From Rotaria macrura (taxonomy: Eukaryota > Rotifera > Eurotatoria > Philodinida > Philodinidae), in NCBI GenBank assembly GCA_900239685.1, contig OENT01000058.1:186001-250000 (forward strand): 64,000 bases of DNA. The letters run 5' to 3'. Under the pieces are notes generated by a model that was given only the letters and a program-made list of their open reading frames with translations, was not told the DNA's origin and did no database searches. Both the position numbers and the translations under genes were made by a program. Shown one piece after another: positions 13,589 to 29,797 of the stretch; within the stretch, counting starts at the first letter, position 1; each line of letters begins with the position of its first letter.

Positions 13589-14730
13589 TAAAAATTATGT
13601 TGAAAAAAAAATCTGTACGTTTATGTTTTCGATTTTTATGTTGTATTCATAGCTCTGTAGAAGTGTTTTTGTTTTGTTTTTGTTACTATGCTGACATCGG
13701 CCGCTTCTTGCAAGTGATGACGAAATCTCAGAGATTATGTTTTCTAGTTTCTTTTTTTTTCTTTAAGGACTAAAACTATTAGGAAGATCATTTAGCTTGT
13801 TGCTATTGATACGAGTCAGATGTCTAGGAGATAAGTTAAGTACCTTTTACTAAAAAACAAATAAAATATTTAGGTTCAATTAAGTATTTTGATTCTCCAT
13901 CTTCTTCTTCTTCTTCTTATGTAATTATACTTATTTTTAAACACATAAAACTACTTTGAAGTTATGCAAGAAAATAATATTAGATTATACTTTCTCTAGA
14001 TCGACTCACTTCTTCTTCTTCTTCTTCTTCATACACACAAACATAATTCTCATTACTAGATTAAACACGGATAAAGAACGTTTCCTTTACATATGTGATC
14101 AAATTTTCAATCTCTGAGATATCTGAAGCAGAGCAACAATCGGTGTCCATTTAAAAATTTGTGAGAAAAATAACCCCTGCAACTATATTCTTCAAGCTGT
14201 TGTATGTTGTTTTGTAATTTTTTTTCCGTCCGTTGACTCGTGTATATGTATACATACAAGTATCGTTCCCTGTTGTTTTCTTTTTTTTTTCGCTTCGGTT
14301 TAGTTCATTTTCCTGTTATATACCATCAATAAATAATGAAAAAAAAATAAACAATGATTGGTATTGTTATATTATGTTTCGCATGTAAATTTGATCCATA
14401 GTATTGTGGATAATGAAAAATCTTGAACATATAAGTAAGTGTGAATAGGAAAAATATTAAAAACCCTTTGATAAATATTAACAAACAACAAGCTAGGTAA
14501 ACACTTGTCCTTTGTAGATAAATAAAATGAGAAATTTCAAAGATACTTATTTGTAGCAGTGAAAATATAGGAAAAGAACAGAAGTAAAAGAATAGAAAAT
14601 CTGACACAAGACCCATAGTAAAATATTGTATGTCGGAAGAGAGTCGAGGAAGTTAGACAAGATTATATCATTCTCATGACTAAGAATTTATGAACACAGA
14701 AGCAAATTGTTTGACTGCCAACATGAGGTT
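13589..14730. other. Shared 3' intergenic region between convergent DEGS copies
   Basis: Holds the 3' UTRs of both desaturase genes. Two TTC/CTT microsatellites (about 13900-13918 and 14010-14030) are the only clear features. A 96-codon minus frame at 14326-14616 is hydrophobic but has no similarity and lies where the copy-B 3' UTR should be. Confidence 0.6.
13900..14030. repeat. Paired CTT/TTC microsatellites
   Basis: Two short uninterrupted CTT runs about 90 bp apart, between the convergent desaturase genes. Confidence 0.7.
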
Positions 14731-16771
14731 TTACTCGTATTTTTGTGATTCATGGTCGGTATTTTGCAGTTGTTGCTCACACTCTGATTGACTTGCTTGC
14801 TGAACGGGTTCAACTTTGCTTGGCCGAGTTACACGTGCCCAAGGACCAACATTATCATTCATAACAAAATCATACATTACTTTGATCCAGCTAGAAATGA
14901 AATACTTTTATGAACACTACTGAAGTCATGTACGATATCATTGAACCATTGCATGTGCTCTCTCAACAAACTCAGTTTCATCTAAAGAGAATAAGGCTAA
15001 CTGTACGGTCGTTTGAGGATAATGTGTTTGCTTAGATGAAACAATACATTGAGTCCTTTTATTGTCTAAAGGTATTTAACTGTCAGCAAACTTTAGCTAT
15101 TTTTGGATATTGGATTTTTTTAAATTTATTTATGTTTTTGAAATAAAGGTGCGTATCTCTTGATATCATCTTGAAAGTTGAAGTTTCATTGGTGAGTTCA
15201 CCGAGAAGAACTTCTTCGAGAGACCTCAACTCATTGACCTATCTTCAATATCAATTTAAGCAGATAAGAGCGCTCTTAGTCAGAAAGCTTTCCAATATTC
15301 CTAGATCAGCATAAGAAACCTCTCAACTGAGTAAAACTTTGAGAATGAGGAACCAAACTCAATTGTTATTATGATGAGTATGAAACAATAGGCTTCTCTG
15401 AAATATCCAATATCTCCAAAAAGAAACTTGCTCATACAACTGACGTCTTCTCTTAAGTTGACAGTAACTGATTAGAACAGCTTGTCATCTAAATGTCATC
15501 CTAGTCGGAAAAATAATTTTAGACTTAAGGACTTTCTTTTTCGTCAACAACACCGCTTCTCTGATGTGCACACAATTCAATTTCAATATTGACTCTTCTC
15601 TTTTCCTCTCGCTTTTGAAAATTATGCAGACATGAAAAGTTTTAATAGTGAAGTTCGCTAGAAAAATTTAACAAACTTCTATCATAGAGAATGCCAAAGA
15701 TATAAAGCATTTTACCTTGTGTAGGATGGCAAATTATCATAATATTCTGAGGCGATCTTGCGTACTTTAGGTAAGTGTCTACCAGGTACGGATGGAAAAT
15801 CATGATCTAAAATAATGTACGAATAAGACAAACTTCAGAATACAATTAGCACTTACGTTCATTATGATAGCCAACATTATATGTAATAGCATTAAGTGGC
15901 CCATAGTAAGAATACGTTTCGTAACCGGGTTGAAAAACATAATGTTCAGCAATGAAATGTCCTGATATAGGATGCAATGAAAGTCCAAGACCCGAACTTA
16001 AGAAAAAGTACGTTAACGTTTTTCCACCGAAAAAATAAAACATAGAACAATTATAGGTAAATGCAATAATAAAATTAATTAGTTCTAATAAATGTATTGG
16101 CTTCGGCAAAATAAATAATGGTCGAAACGAGTAAAGAAATGGCATAAGAATTAAAAATAATAATTTACCCAAACGAGATGAAAAAAGGAATACTTCGAGA
16201 CGTGTTGGGATATCTGTATCATAAATAAGATCACCTTGAAATCTTGAGAGAGAGAGAGAGAAAATAGTATTAGTGAAATAATGCTACTAAGTTAAAACTA
16301 ATACTTACCGGTGATGATCAAGATGATATTTTTTCAATGTTATTGATGCTGGTATACCCAATGGTAAATTAGCAAAAAAACCTAATAAACGATTATGCAT
16401 TGGTCGTGAGTGGCCGAATGCTAAATTATGGGTTAACTCATGTAATGCTAATGATAATGTATGATTTATTGTCCCACCAATAACATATGCAAAACAGAAT
16501 AATTTCAACCATGATGAGTCTCTTAAAAATATTGCAACAGATATTTGAATAAACACCGATATAATAACTTGTATTGTCATATACCAATCATGACCCATTA
16601 ACTGTTTTATTTCAGGATATTTTTCTAAAGTCAATTGAAATTATAAATAGCTAACAAATATTCCTAAAAAGATATGAACTGAAACTTACTAAGGATTTCC
16701 TTGCGACGTGTCGCATGTGGCTCATCAGTGTATACATAGTAAAACTCATGTGTCGTGATATATTGTCCCAT
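14731..16771 (-). CDS. DEGS1: Sphingolipid delta-4 desaturase (DEGS family), copy B
   Basis: Second dihydroceramide desaturase, on the opposite strand and tail-to-tail with copy A. Exons in transcription order: 16690-16771, 16309-16624, 15857-16242, 15716-15806, 14731-14890 (1035 nt, 344 aa, close to the usual DEGS length). Histidine boxes: HELTHN at residue 89 (same position as copy A), HLDHH, then GHFIAEH and HNEHHDF. The start MGQYIT again fits N-myristoylation. The C-terminal tail is short and rich in Gln, Ser and Glu. Three introns match copy A in position and phase, but three of copy A's introns are missing and one in the SWIK region is unique. The acceptor of intron 2 is preceded by a long CT tract (AG tract on the plus strand near 16246). 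The proteins clearly differ, so this is an old duplicate and not a recent copy. Confidence 0.93.
16246..16262. repeat. AG microsatellite serving as a polypyrimidine tract
   Basis: A short AG run in intron 2 of DEGS copy B. Read on the minus strand it is a CT tract immediately before the CAAG acceptor. Confidence 0.65.
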
Positions 16772-16782
16772 TTCTTTTCAAT

Positions 16783-16784
16783 CT
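16783..16784 (-). promoter_or_regulatory. Candidate leader splice acceptor, DEGS copy B
   Basis: On the minus strand TTCATTTCAG lies 11 nt before the ATG at 16771, a good acceptor for a spliced leader or a 5'UTR intron. No GT donor was assigned upstream. Confidence 0.35.
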
Positions 16785-18964
16785 GAAATGAATAATGTAT
16801 TGTCGATGCTTCTTCTTCAGACAGCAAATATCAATATGATTTTATTGAAGCTACGTTTCAATTTATAATTTAAATGATACAATCTTTTTCAAATGTCATA
16901 CTTACAGAGAAGAAGAACCTTGTTGAAAATTTACTTTTTGTTTTCTTGTCAACACTGTTTGATCGTACGATATTATATGACCTGAAGTTGGCACAAACCT
17001 AAACTGAATCCATTAGTCCATAGTATACCCATGGAAGGTAAGTATTCCAGAGAATTGCCAACAGTTGCCGTTAGTTGTTTTCGTTTTTAAGAGATGTTTA
17101 GATCGTTTCCTTGTACTTTATGCACAGTTTGTGATAAGATCTTTCTGCTCGTTGCAGCACATTGAAAACATATATCAACTAGTCACGTTGTGCCAATGTT
17201 TTAAAGACAGCAAAAAAACCAGATTTACTTCCAATGACTTTCAATGGAATCGACATACGTCTATATTGATTAGTCTGATTGATCGATCAAATGTCAGAAG
17301 TTGCCGCTAACATCAAGTAGAACTGCATAATTCTATCAGAGCTCACAAACGCCATTGCCGCCCACGTATTTCGTTTTCATGATATAAATCGCTATGCTAA
17401 CACTATTTATTTCTACCAATTAGTTCGTCGAAATTTTCTCTTACTCTAGACCAATATTGATATTGTTGTTGTTCTCATCATTTGCTAGTGTATTCTCTAC
17501 CATGATATGTGTATAAAAATGCTCATCGATAGTAACAATGCCGATTGTAATCGATTGAAAAGCATATTCATTAGTGAGTCAATCTTTCGAAATGTAGTAA
17601 ATAAAATAAAATTCATTTTATCGTGAACGAATCGACGAGGCAGCTAAATGTGTTCTCGATTGAATGAAAGCTCTGAAATTATCCCGTTATTCTCAGTGCA
17701 CTGAAGTTCACAAAAGATTTCTCTTTTTGTTTCTTATGACGAAGTTTTCTGTATCCGCGTTGTTTTTGTCATGTCAATATTTATTGAACAAATAAGACTA
17801 ATATTTAGCTATTATTCATTTTAAGTAAAGATAGAAGTATGCATGCAGTCATTATGTTAAATTGAGTTCTCTGGAATACGAATTTCAATAGAGCAAGAAA
17901 AAAACATTGATCGGAATGCTTCTATGAAAATCGAAAGAAATAATTCATATAATACTCGAGCAAGTCTTATTTTCTGTCTAGTTCTCAATTCACAGGAAAG
18001 ATAAAGAGATACTGATATATCGTGTCATTGATGAATAGTTTTTACACGGTTCCTATGAAGTATTTGCAATTTAAAATATTGTCGTCTATTTACAAAAAAT
18101 GTTTTCCTTGAATGTACTGATATTCTATTACTTTGAATACTATTGATTTTTTAACTCTCGAGTAAGATTAGTTACAAGCAGTTAGAAACTTTCGCTAAAC
18201 ATTAATGGATTTTGGACACCTGCGTCTTTCTCACTCATTTCTGAACAAGATATTTTTTACTCTCTTTTTATGTGTTCTCCGATTACTATAGTGTAACAGG
18301 TATCGAATGAATATCTCACTTGTGACAGATGTTGCAGAGATGCGATGATATAGACATTATACCAAACGTAGAATACGTGCTGTTTTTCTTTTTCTTTTAG
18401 ATTTTCATGTATATGTGATGTTTTAACGTGCTCTATTTCTTTCGTAGTTTATGTCAAATTTTCTTTCTCTTCACTTTACACTTCTTTTCATCTTATTGTA
18501 TCACATATAGTTTTCTGTATTTATGCTTATCAATGCCCTAAACTCAACTATGTTTTATACATATGTCGTTAGTCCTATTGTAAATTAAATTGTATCATTT
18601 TGATAATCGGAAACTGATATAAGTCAGATCAAATTAACCTGAAACTATTGTATATTTCGATCAACCCACTGTTCACTGACAGAACATATCTTACTCATTC
18701 TAATCAGATGGAAATGTACTAATTATTTATTTGTATACTAAAAAATGGTAAATGTACACCCGAAACAAGATTTGTATCAATCTTTTTTAAAGATAATACG
18801 GTGACTAGCAGACATTTACAAGTAGAAAATAATATAATCTGGTTAACAAAACTTTTGATCAATCGAATCCAGCAGAAAATAAATATCTGTTATGAAATTA
18901 TGACGATAAAACTAAAAACAATGGGAGGTAAATATCTCAATGCTCCAATGTTGAATCACCAAGT

Positions 18965-18985
18965 AAAGTACGAAAATCGTACTTT
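18965..18985. repeat. Perfect 9-bp hairpin with a three-base loop
   Basis: AAAGTACGA and TCGTACTTT flank AAA. It is an isolated structure in gene-free DNA. Confidence 0.4.
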
Positions 18986-21638
18986 CGTGTGATTTTTGCG
19001 TTCACTACGAAAAATATGTAGTACATCCGATACTAAGATATGATTGTCACTTATGATTTCAATACTAATCGAAAACATGATGTTTATGTGCTAAATAATG
19101 AACATGAAAACACACTGAAATTGATATCCTTTCTGATGAACTCTTATGATATTGTCTACTATCGATATCTAAATTCTTTGGCTATTTATCTTCGAAATTA
19201 TAATTCAGGTTACTCTGACTTTACTGAAGAATCATTCTTAATCAAATCTACTTACTGTTGGTCATCGATAACTACTCAAATGGAAAGAGACAATCTTCTC
19301 TTGTGTTGAGTAAATTTAATAGAACTTTAATCTAATTTTCAATGATATTACTTACGGTACGTGACAAAAGAAACCAATAAACATAAAAAATTCTGTGTAG
19401 TAGATTTTTTATTGATATACATTGATATATCGTCGCCATTTCAAGGCTTTTATTGTTGAAATTTCGTGACTCAGAGAGTTTCTGATAATACATGTGTGGG
19501 TTAGGAATATACTCATTGTAGCTGCGCAAGAACCTGAGACAAATGCCTTGTTCATCTACCACTCTCTGTAGATAGATTTTTATTTGAGAATTCTACTTAA
19601 AAAGCATGAGCAAAATGGAAATTGAAGTACAATAACAAAATTTAAAATTAGTCGAAAGTGTTGATTGAAAAACAACTATGAATGTACGTTGCTTAGGAAA
19701 TGAATGACGTCCTTTAATCCCAATGTTTTCTTTGATTGAAATATGATCATCATTTTATAACAAATCATGCAGCTAATAGTTGAAAAATTGTAAGATATTC
19801 ATCCATAGGAACTGCAGAAAAATGAACTTGTGTATTGATTTCAACTTTTCGTACTTATTGACTTATCATCGTTGTAGAGTTAATATTTACTGTCAATAAA
19901 ATTTAGTTTCTTGTCGCTGAAGACAATCGTATTTTCATCTATGGTCGAATAAATTAGTGTATGTTCTCTTTGGATTTTTTATAAGATTTGCATTTCTCTA
20001 ACAGTATTTCATTCTTAATTCGCCTCTCTACATCGAGTTGGTCAAACACCGTTGGTATTCAGGTGAAACAATATATATATATATATCAGTTGCACGACGA
20101 TACTTTTTTCATGATCAAGTGTTCTTCAACCATTCACATGTGAAACACTGGATTACTGTTGTTAATCTCTGTTTACCAGAAGTGTAGAATGATACATATA
20201 CATTATGAAAATGTTTTCCAAACCATTCCCAACCGTTTAATTTCAGTATGTTCCTCATACAAATGAGAAGTAAGATCATCGAAATTTATTAATCATAGAT
20301 CTTTAAAGATTCTCGAATTTCCTTTCAAATAAATTTACTATCAGAGCACAATCATCAGTGACTGAACTGCTTTGCTTTTGTAAAAATGTGTTTTGAAAAG
20401 ACAATCAGATCATCATTCAGTTTTTTAGTGTTCGAGTCGTTCTCGAACGAGTTATGATGATAGACAAGAAGACATGTAGTTATTAGAGCATCTATGTAAT
20501 CAGTGTGAGTACTTGTCTATTTCACTACCATAATCTTACTGGTGTTTTTCGTGAATGATTTAAATTTGAATGATATTATTATCAATTTTGAGTGAACGTT
20601 GAATCTTGCTAGACTTGTCGTATGATAACTATGAGAAGTGTAATAAACTACCAAGATTCAATAAAAAACAGCTTATTTTATAGAGACGCATTTAAGAATG
20701 ATGTATCAAATTAAAGATTAGAAAGTAGGAGAAAATGTATAAATATCAATAATGGTCCTTTTCATGTCGCTAGATTAATTAAGATAGTTCTATCATCATG
20801 AACACTTGACTCTCAATTGAATAGAAACTTGAATTCTGTTGAGATATCAACTTTCATTAATTGTTCCGATTTTGTAAAAGTCTTTTTTCTTGACGTCGAT
20901 GTATTCATGTCTAACAAGATCAAGAATAAACAAAAGAGTTTATTCTTTTGTTTGTCACAATCAATTTTATTTGATTTAATATCGAAATAAGATAAAACCA
21001 TAGTTGCAAGATACTACTTTTCTCTATCTATTATAAAACTTGTATGCCTACAACCTGAATACGTTTCATAGAATTTATTTTTCAAAAGTATTGAGTAGGT
21101 TTATGTGCAGGAACTCCACGTTATTGAGTTTGATAGTAAATGTCAAGTATGTGTCTCTCGTATATATATTTTTGTTATCATATTTTTTCAGACTTGCCAA
21201 TTGACGATTAACTTTTCAATTATGTTTATTTCGTTAAAACAAGTCTAGGCATTTAAATGATTTAAAGGAAAGACCATATTTTACAAGCATATTTAACTAC
21301 CATGCATTTAGTGTAATAATCAAGGAAACAGAATAGGATACAATACAGTGCAGTTACGATAAAGTAAGGATATGTGTTTTGATTGACTTTTTAGTTCAAC
21401 GTCATATGGCATATTTCCTCTATGTGACTTCTTTTTTCATCTCATCCAAACTGACCATGCTTGATTCTTGTTATCTATACAGAATACGGAAAAAAAGAAC
21501 TACAACAGAGACATCTGAATGAAACGCGAAGAAAAGGCAAAAACTAATTTTTTTATTGGCTTTACACAAAGAAGAGTACTGATGATCGACTGAGACAGAC
21601 AGAAAGAATAGTAAAGAAAAGAAAATATTTCTTTTTAA

Positions 21639-25359
<3,721 letters not shown>

Positions 25360-26483
25360 TCGTAATCCATATATATATATAATCGCCTTGTATTTCATAT
25401 ATTTTATGTTTTTAAAAGAGTTTTGTTTTTATACTCGCAATAACTGATTGAAATATTATACTATAAATAACAGTCTTAGTTTTAACGAAAAACAAATGAA
25501 AACGTTCAATGTTTATTCATTACATTTCTCTTGGTGCCACAAGACGGTGTGGATTGAAAATAATAGTAAAATACAATACAAAACCAAAGAAGTGAAACAC
25601 AAGCTGATTTCGTCACTTGGAAAAAGTACTATAATTAGATAGGATTATTGCAATTGTTATTCGAATGTTTAAGACAGTATGCCGAGATAGATCCGTCTGT
25701 TGAAAATAAAGAAATTATTGACTAGTTATACGAGTTTTTAATTTTCTTGAGGCAAGATTCTTTTGCACTTTTGATTATCATCGAAGTTTAGATCGAAAAA
25801 TTGAATACGAGTTAATCAAATTCTAATAACATTCAATTCTATAATCAACATAAATGAACGTTCGATCATTTTATTCATCAAAACATACTGGTATGTCGAC
25901 TGTTGTGCCAGTTTTGCTTCGTGTTCGTAGGTCACTAAATAATAAAACAACAAATATTCCTTTCTTCACAACAGCTTGTTTACTCAAATTTTATTCGATG
26001 TAATTTATTAGCAGGCAATTTCTTCCCATAGTATATTAAATCGAATGTAACATTATCGATACTTCCTTAGTATATAAAATTCATTTGAACGAATTCCTTT
26101 CCTAAAGGGCTTTCGTCTTATTTACGATTCTGAAGTTTTTCTTTCATACTACATCGATTTCTTTTGTTTCTGTTATTCTGAAAGTTCGATCTTAATCGGA
26201 TGTTACCCGATACATTGTGAAGTATCTTTGGAAGTCATCACAACAACACAATCATCAAAAAAGACGCCAAGCTTTCGAAAACTATGACGTTCTTTTTCTT
26301 CAAAACAGAATGAAGTCCATACATAATTGAGCATAGTCAAACAAATCTTGATCGTAAACGTCTGACGGTTTTGCGAATTCCAACTATATAATTATGTAAA
26401 CGATTTCCTAATAGATGTCTCTTGAAATCTCATACTTATTTGTACGAAAAATAAATGATACTTATCCAGTAAACATTTTTCAG
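25360..26483. other. METAP2 3' region and intergenic DNA
   Basis: Contains the METAP2 3' UTR. Beyond that I see no coding signal until the MEMO1-like relic begins. Confidence 0.6.
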
Positions 26484-28768
26484 ATGTCATCAAATTCTGT
26501 TTGTTCAGCATCACATGCCGGAAGTTGGTATGTAGCTGATGGAAGTAATCTTCATCAACAACTATCAACATGACACTAACAAGTAACTATTAGTACAAAT
26601 GACAATTTGAAAGTACGATCTATTATTGCACTCCACACTGATGATAATTATAGTGAACCCAAGGTTGCGTATGCTAACAAGCATATTGATTCGACGAATA
26701 TTAGTTGTGTTTTTCTCATGGAATCATCCCATCATTATAGCTAAAATACATGTGCATTAGCGAATCATACATATTATGAAACATGCTTGTATAATAGTAA
26801 AATCGATACACAAACAACGGTGGAACTTCATGAAACGAATCTTTTCTAAATCATGAATTAACAATAAAATTCAAATGAACATTCATTAGAAATGTATTTA
26901 TTTTATATTGCAAAAATATTTGAAAAGTAAAATATTGAGAGAACTAGAGATGTTAATTTAGAAATGGAGAACGAAAACGTTCCTAATTATCTTGCGAAAT
27001 AGAATGAATTTCACTTGCATTTCCAACTACATAAGCTATCGATCAAAAACAAATGAGCCTAATTGGCACCATGAATATTTGACAGTTTATAATTAATCAT
27101 TAGTTCCTTTTGTTTTACAATAATAAATAGACGTTCTCTTCTATATGAGTAGCATGATAGTGACGAGTAAAAATATTCATAGCGATGACAATCGATAAAA
27201 TCAAGGTAAAGGTGGAAGATGATTTATATATTCTTATAGTTCATTCATAAGACTCAAATGAATCATGATCGACATGCTGAATAATATAAGAAGATATGAA
27301 AGAAGATAAGTTTATTTGTGTTAGGTGGCTTTTCATCTGAGAAAATTTGTTAGCAAACTCCTTTCATGATTAGGATGTGATAGGCATACATATTCAGTAT
27401 TCTTACTAAAAAAATTGAGAATAGATGCAGTGAAACATATCGAGTATACTTCAAATAATTACCGTTTGCGATGAATCGTTATTGAAATGAACTGTCTTAT
27501 GTTTCTTTTGTGGATTTCGAAAATGATGGGACTTTCTTTGGCATTCCCGTATTTNTTATAATACTAAGAAAAGTTAGAAAATATTTATATTAATTAAACG
27601 TTTCAATTAGAAAGTGATTAGTTAATCTTATATATACTATTGGATCATAGGATGATTATGAAGAAGTACTGAGTTACTATTCGTCATCTGTGACATTTAA
27701 AATTTAGTATTCCATATATGCTGACAGTTCAGAATTACCCTATGTAGAACAATTTTCAAAGTATTCAAACATTTCAATTTCGAAGTAGACATCGAAATCT
27801 TGTGGAACAAGTTTTCATGTTTATATTCTTAAAGACTTGTTACATCGTTGATAATTTCTACGAAATGATTCTCAAGCTGATTCTTGGTGACAGTTGATCT
27901 TATTCGTTGTGACACTAGGAAATATTTACTCATCTGATTCGGATATTTGATTGCACTGGTCAAGAGCTATTCTCTGACTGATGCCTCCAAAGCGTCTATT
28001 AGAAATTTTGAACAGTTATATTTCGAATTCGAAAAACTAGAACTTACGAACAGATACTACACAAAATTAAAGTTTTCGTGATGGAAGAAAAACTATCTAC
28101 GATTCAAACTGTTATTAAAAGTTCGAAGAAACAAATTCTAATTAGAAACATATCCTCTTTTAGCAAGTCTGATGATTTTCAATTGATTCCAATTCTTGTC
28201 GGTTCACTTGATTCATCGAAATTACAAGTACGTGGTCAAGTATCAGCAACTTCTGTTTGTGATTTAACATGTTTATTCGTTATTTCCTCTGATTTCTGTC
28301 ACTGAGGTGTGTGATGCATATTTATTTTCATCTTGTCAACAAAACGAACAGAAAAGTTACATTCGAATTAGGACGAAAATTTTCTTTTAGTCTACATGAC
28401 ACATCGCATTGTGATGTATGGTAATATATTGAGAAATTAGATCATGAAGGAATGGAATTAATTGAAAAACTGAATTTATCCGATTTGCGAGTGTATCTTC
28501 ATTCAACGAAAAATACTAACTATATATGCCCGTTATCCAACAAGTCTCTTACTTGTTGTAGATATCTTTTTATTCGAATATTGTACGTTGTTTTCTTTGT
28601 CGCGAATATTTATTTTTTAGATGATCGAACAAAGTCAACATATGATTCGAGTTGATAGATGATCAAAATTTTTGATGCAATTTATCAGATATGCACAATC
28701 AAATCAAGTTAGAAATCCAAAACGATATAAATGTTGGTTATGCGTCAGTGATTTTGACACTTATTTCA
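26484..28768 (+). pseudogene. MEMO1: Decayed MEMO1-like gene
   Basis: MEMO1 is a conserved cytosolic metal-binding protein of the extradiol-dioxygenase-like fold. The first block (26484-26926) keeps the start and the SASHAGSWY signature, then VRSIIALH, ESSHH and HSLEMYLFYIAK, collinear with the functional protein. It is broken by in-frame stops at 26571, 26577 and 26742 and further stops before the block ends. A GTAAAA donor at 26927 and a TTTTAG acceptor at 28161-28163 bound a 1.2-kb intron. The next exon carries LIPILVGSLD and FVISSDFCH, and ends in TGA where Trp is expected. A later block (about 28395-28550) keeps EKLDHEGMELIEKL and NYIC with a TAA inside. A last block (about 28618-28768) keeps RYAQSNQVRN with another TGA upstream. 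The order and intron layout show decay of an ordinary gene copy and not a processed retrocopy. Confidence 0.85.
27555..27555. other. Ambiguous base (n)
   Basis: The only undetermined base I noticed. It lies in the long intron of the MEMO1-like relic and may mark an assembly join or a haplotype conflict. Confidence 0.95.
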
Positions 28769-29147
28769 GAAGAAATAAAATGAAAATTTTTATTGTTTCG
28801 ATGTGTTTCTATCTAAATGCAATGTTTTCTGATACACTCAAGTGGCCTCAGGTATTTCATAATGTTTGCTGTTCATTTCTCATGCACTACGTATTCCTTA
28901 TTGTGATTTCTACTGAACATAATATTTACTATTATACAATAAAAATAAGATGTACTTTTGCAGTTTTTATTCCTCTTTATTGTTTCTACACGTCAATTAC
29001 AAGTAGAGTTTTCATTTTCTTTATGTTAAAACTAAGTTTTACTTTTACAAGCACTTCGAAAATCTTCGTATGACATGATCAAAAGAAGATCGAAGCTGAT
29101 GTCTTGATATAATGAATCATCAAACGAGTAATCAAATAACAGTCAAC
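28769..29147. other. Spacer between MEMO1 relic and foldback
   Basis: No recognisable gene. The end of a 133-codon hydrophobic frame here is an extension of MEMO1-relic sequence into non-homologous DNA. Confidence 0.5.
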
Positions 29148-29797
29148 CTAAAGAGGAGCCGTATCCAACTGGGAAGTTGCTGTTAAATCAGGACAATGTG
29201 GATCACGTAGGTCCTAATGAACTATGAACAACCTGAAAGGATTTCATGCTACTAAATTTAATTGTTGCCGAGATATAACATTTTTACGATATTTTTAATC
29301 ATCAAGCCCTAGTCGTCTTCAGAAACACTAGGAAAACGAAGTTTTGAATGTTTGTCTGAAACTTTGCATAGAGACATTTCATCATTGTGAGAATAGTTAA
29401 TTGTGAAAGTTTAAGATCTTTTGCCTGTTCATCGTTTGAAATAAGAATATCGAATCCGGTGATGTATGTGAGTGATCTTAAAGCATGCTGTTGCCATCAT
29501 CCTATCTTAGGATAATAAAAGACAACAGATCAGAAACCTTCACAATAAAGTATAGTCTCCGTCAACTGGTTCTGTGCAAAGTTTTTGGTAAAAATTCGAG
29601 GCTCCGTTTTCATTGTATTCCTGAGAAGAGACCACAACCTGGTGATTAAAAATATTGTAAAAATGCTATATCTCGGCAACGATAAGTTAGTGGCACGAAA
29701 TATTTGTTCATGGGGTGTTCATAGCTCATTAGGACCTACATGCTGAATATTGTCCTGATTCAAAAGCGATTTATCCGTTGGATATGTTCTCTTGTGA
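29148..29797. mobile_element. About 650-bp imperfect palindrome (foldback/MITE-like)
   Basis: The left half (29148-29470) and right half (29475-29797) are imperfect reverse complements around a centre near 29472. Matching landmarks give the same centre: GTCCTAATGA at 29211 with TCATTAGGAC ending 29735, TTGCCGAGA at 29265 with TCTCGGCAA ending 29679, and AAACTTTGCA at 29359 with TGCAAAGTTT ending 29584. The outer ends share TATCCAAC-type words. A short hairpin (ATCCTA/TAGGAT) lies right of centre near 29506. There is no transposase frame, so it would be a non-autonomous foldback or MITE. Arm divergence suggests age. Target-site duplications could not be defined. Confidence 0.8.

Larger units (their letters stand above)
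16772..21638. other. 4.9-kb stretch without a recognisable gene
   Basis: Frames of 60-90 codons (17065-17310, 18801-18992, 19040-19309, 19332-19562 minus) have no family similarity and no coherent splice partners. A perfect 9-bp hairpin lies at 18965-18985 and a short TA run near 20075. The right end presumably contains the METAP2 promoter. Confidence 0.55.

Noticed and set aside
13900-14030. CTT runs considered as a CRISPR-like array
   Set aside because: Simple microsatellites without spacers, in a eukaryotic genome.
14326-14616. Hydrophobic 96-codon minus frame
   Set aside because: Lies in the expected 3' UTR of DEGS copy B; Phe/Ile/Leu-rich translation is typical of AT-rich noncoding DNA.
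19040-19562. Adjacent frames at 19040-19309 (+) and 19332-19562 (-)
   Set aside because: Neither matches a known family nor can be linked by splice sites to another exon.
26484-26926. MEMO1 block as a processed retrocopy
   Set aside because: An apparent 1.2-kb intron with splice-like borders separates it from the next block, and no poly(A) tail was seen.
28672-29073. 133-codon plus-strand frame considered as a membrane protein
   Set aside because: Its first part is the last MEMO1-like block (RYAQSNQVRN); the rest is AT-driven hydrophobic translation.
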